Position numbers and translations under genes: made by a program
NCBI RefSeq assembly: GCF_001187865.1
Contig: NZ_LGIT01000009.1
Span: 1,488,001 to 1,552,000, forward strand
Length of the DNA stretch: 64,000 nucleotides
Origin: Klebsiella sp. RIT-PI-d
Lineage (GTDB): Bacteria; Pseudomonadota; Gammaproteobacteria; Enterobacterales; Enterobacteriaceae
Reading direction: 5' to 3'
In this document: in pieces, positions 62,598-64,000 of the stretch
Position numbering within the stretch: position 1 is the first letter of the stretch
How the letters are laid out: every line of letters starts with the position of its first letter
The notes under the pieces: model-generated
Databases searched by the model: none
Told to the model about the DNA's origin: nothing
What the model saw: only the letters and a program-made list of their open reading frames with translations

Positions 62598-64000
62598 AAG
62601 CGATCGGCCTTACAGGTCAATGGCCCATAGGTACGTAGCTGATGGAGCGGGTTGTCGCGCAGGGTCAGGGTAACATGGCACGTCATCCCGTCAGAGGTTA
62701 TCACTTTCAGCGTATTAACCTCGCTGAGATTTTCCAGCCACGCAATACCGTCATAGCCCACTACGGTAGCGGGCTGCATATGCCTGTAGACCTGGCTTCC
62801 CGGCGGGATATCATCACCGTTTTCATCATGGAGGATCACGCTGGCCACTTTGGTCTGGGTCATCGGAAATTCCACCAGATAACCGCTATTACGGCGCAGG
62901 GCTACCCGCTGCTCCGTTTCTTTTAAGCGGGTATCCGCCGGCAAATTCAGCGCGTCGATGCGATAGCTCGCCGGATAATAGGACGATACGCCGCTGACCA
63001 GCAGGTAGCCATTTTTGTCCGTTTTCCCCATGGGCTGATTTTCATAACTGACCGGAATATCGGGATAGCCATCGGTGCTGATCACCACAAAAGCGTCGTT
63101 AATTTTATTGGCGGTAAAAAACTGGCTGTCCATAAAGACCAGCGATCCCGTCGCCTCACCCCACCATGTCATCATATTCCGCTCGCCGTAGCCGCCGCCC
63201 TGCAACTCAACGTAATTATTACGCCAGCCGAGCGAAGCCTGTTGATACTGGCTGGCCTGAGACTGCCTGGCCCACGCCATGTCCCAGCTAAAACCGCCAT
63301 CGGTAGGCATGGCATGGCTATAGTTAATGCGCTGTGACGTCCCGGCGTCCGGCGTTTTCTCAAGACTCACCCCAACGCCGTCCCGTTCGCCGAACGGGAT
63401 CTGAATGGACATCGCCAGGGTCCAGTCATCACGCTGCCGATCCTGACTGGCCGCCAGGTAGATACTGCTGCTGCCCCACAGATTGCGGCTCCAGGAGATA
63501 TTCAGCAGTTCGCTACGCTGCCCGTCAAAACTTTGTACCCCAATCCATGCCGCCCCCACGTTGCCCCATTCATCCAGATTGACAGACAGTGAATACTGAT
63601 CGGCACTTTTACTCAGGCTGGCGATCGGCTCATTATTGCCTTTCATATTGACGGGTCGATCGTAGTCATAGAGCGCGAGATTGCCAAAATCGGCATCGCG
63701 CCGGGTGTGCTGAGTGCCGAGGCTAAAGGTACTGGTGTTGTACTGGTATCCCCAGTTGAGTTGATGTCCCTCTTCACCGCGCATCTGGCTCTGCGTCCAG
63801 GCGCTGTTCACCACGCCCATGCGCCACAGTTTTACCACGCTGCCGAGCCCCCCAAGCGCCAGCGACTCTGCCCCTTCAGCATGACTCTCCAGCGTCAGCC
63901 AGTCGGTCAGACCATAGCGCCAGGAACCGCTGCCCACCGCCGGACCATAGTCAAAATTGTCGATACCATAGCGTCTGCGCAGCGCGCCTAACGTAATCGC
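62594..64000 (-). CDS. Fimbrial outer-membrane usher, C-terminal part (CsuD-like)
   Basis: The frame is open to the window edge, so the 5' part is missing; 468 residues are visible. It has many short amphipathic strands of an usher barrel (RRRYGIDNFDYGPAVGSGSW, GSWRYGLTDWLTLESHAEGA and so on), a plug-distal region, and C-terminal periplasmic domains (ASVILHDENGDDIPPGSQVY, GYDGIAWLENL, TCHVTLTLRDNP) with a Cys pair near the end (MTCHV, LTCKADRL). Ushers assemble chaperone-bound pilins. The following SCPU gene points to the archaic (sigma) clade. Confidence 0.88.
   Translation of the reverse strand, partial: AITLGALRRRYGIDNFDYGPAVGSGSWRYGLTDWLTLESHAEGAESLALGGLGSVVKLWRMGVVNSAWTQSQMRGEEGHQLNWGYQYNTSTFSLGTQHTRRDADFGNLALYDYDRPVNMKGNNEPIASLSKSADQYSLSVNLDEWGNVGAAWIGVQSFDGQRSELLNISWSRNLWGSSSIYLAASQDRQRDDWTLAMSIQIPFGERDGVGVSLEKTPDAGTSQRINYSHAMPTDGGFSWDMAWARQSQASQYQQASLGWRNNYVELQGGGYGERNMMTWWGEATGSLVFMDSQFFTANKINDAFVVISTDGYPDIPVSYENQPMGKTDKNGYLLVSGVSSYYPASYRIDALNLPADTRLKETEQRVALRRNSGYLVEFPMTQTKVASVILHDENGDDIPPGSQVYRHMQPATVVGYDGIAWLENLSEVNTLKVITSDGMTCHVTLTLRDNPLHQLRTYGPLTCKADRL

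Overview
The window is chromosomal DNA of a motile member of the Enterobacteriaceae. Gene order from yebQ through htpX-prc-proQ, letAB, zwf-hexR-pykA, znuACB, ruvABC, aspS, cmoAB, cutC, argS, flhBAE and the che genes follows the E. coli K-12 chromosome, and protein lengths agree almost residue for residue. A tap receptor gene is present, which Salmonella lacks. The flanking gene content fits Enterobacter, Citrobacter, Leclercia or a close relative; I cannot name the species.

Layout: 1-10.8 kb is conserved backbone (HtpX and Prc proteases, ProQ RNA chaperone, MsrC, LetAB lipid bridge, RsmF, YebV, YebW). 10.9-13.1 kb is an accessory island where E. coli has pphA: a 61-residue protein, a PACE-type membrane protein divergent from a TetR regulator, and a lipoprotein resembling the SecD P1-head fold. 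It ends at the conserved antisense sRNA pair SdsR/SraC. 13.3-19.7 kb holds the yobA-yebZ-yebY copper genes, holE, exoX, ptrB, yebE, yebF and SOS gene yebG. 19.7-28 kb is purine and central carbon metabolism (purT, eda, edd, zwf, hexR, pykA), with readable PurR, GntR and HexR sites. 28-33 kb is envelope and zinc (lpxM, mepM, znuA, znuCB with a Zur box), then an unexpected small secreted beta-trefoil-like protein. 33.7-40.5 kb is ruvBA (LexA box), a possibly frameshifted membrane protein, yebB, and ruvC-yebC-nudB-aspS. 40.7-48.4 kb carries yecD, yecE, yecN, cmoA, cmoB, yjdF-cutC (with the MicL sRNA at the end of cutC), yecM and argS.

From 48.4 kb the map departs from E. coli. A rhamnogalacturonide uptake and hydrolysis pair (rhiT-rhiN type) sits between argS and flhE. 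After flhBAE and tar-tap-cheRBYZ, the gene upstream of tar is not cheW but the 3' end of a chaperone-usher operon whose last gene encodes a two-domain spore-coat-U (SCPU) protein, as in archaic Csu pili. tar keeps a near-perfect sigma-28 promoter in the 93 bp after that operon, so a pilus operon and the chemotaxis operon are joined head to tail.

No rRNA, tRNA, CRISPR array, insertion sequence, integrase or prophage gene was recognised. The most novel items are the pilus-chemotaxis junction, the PACE/TetR/SecD-like lipoprotein island, the beta-trefoil-like secreted protein, and several perfect palindromes in promoters.
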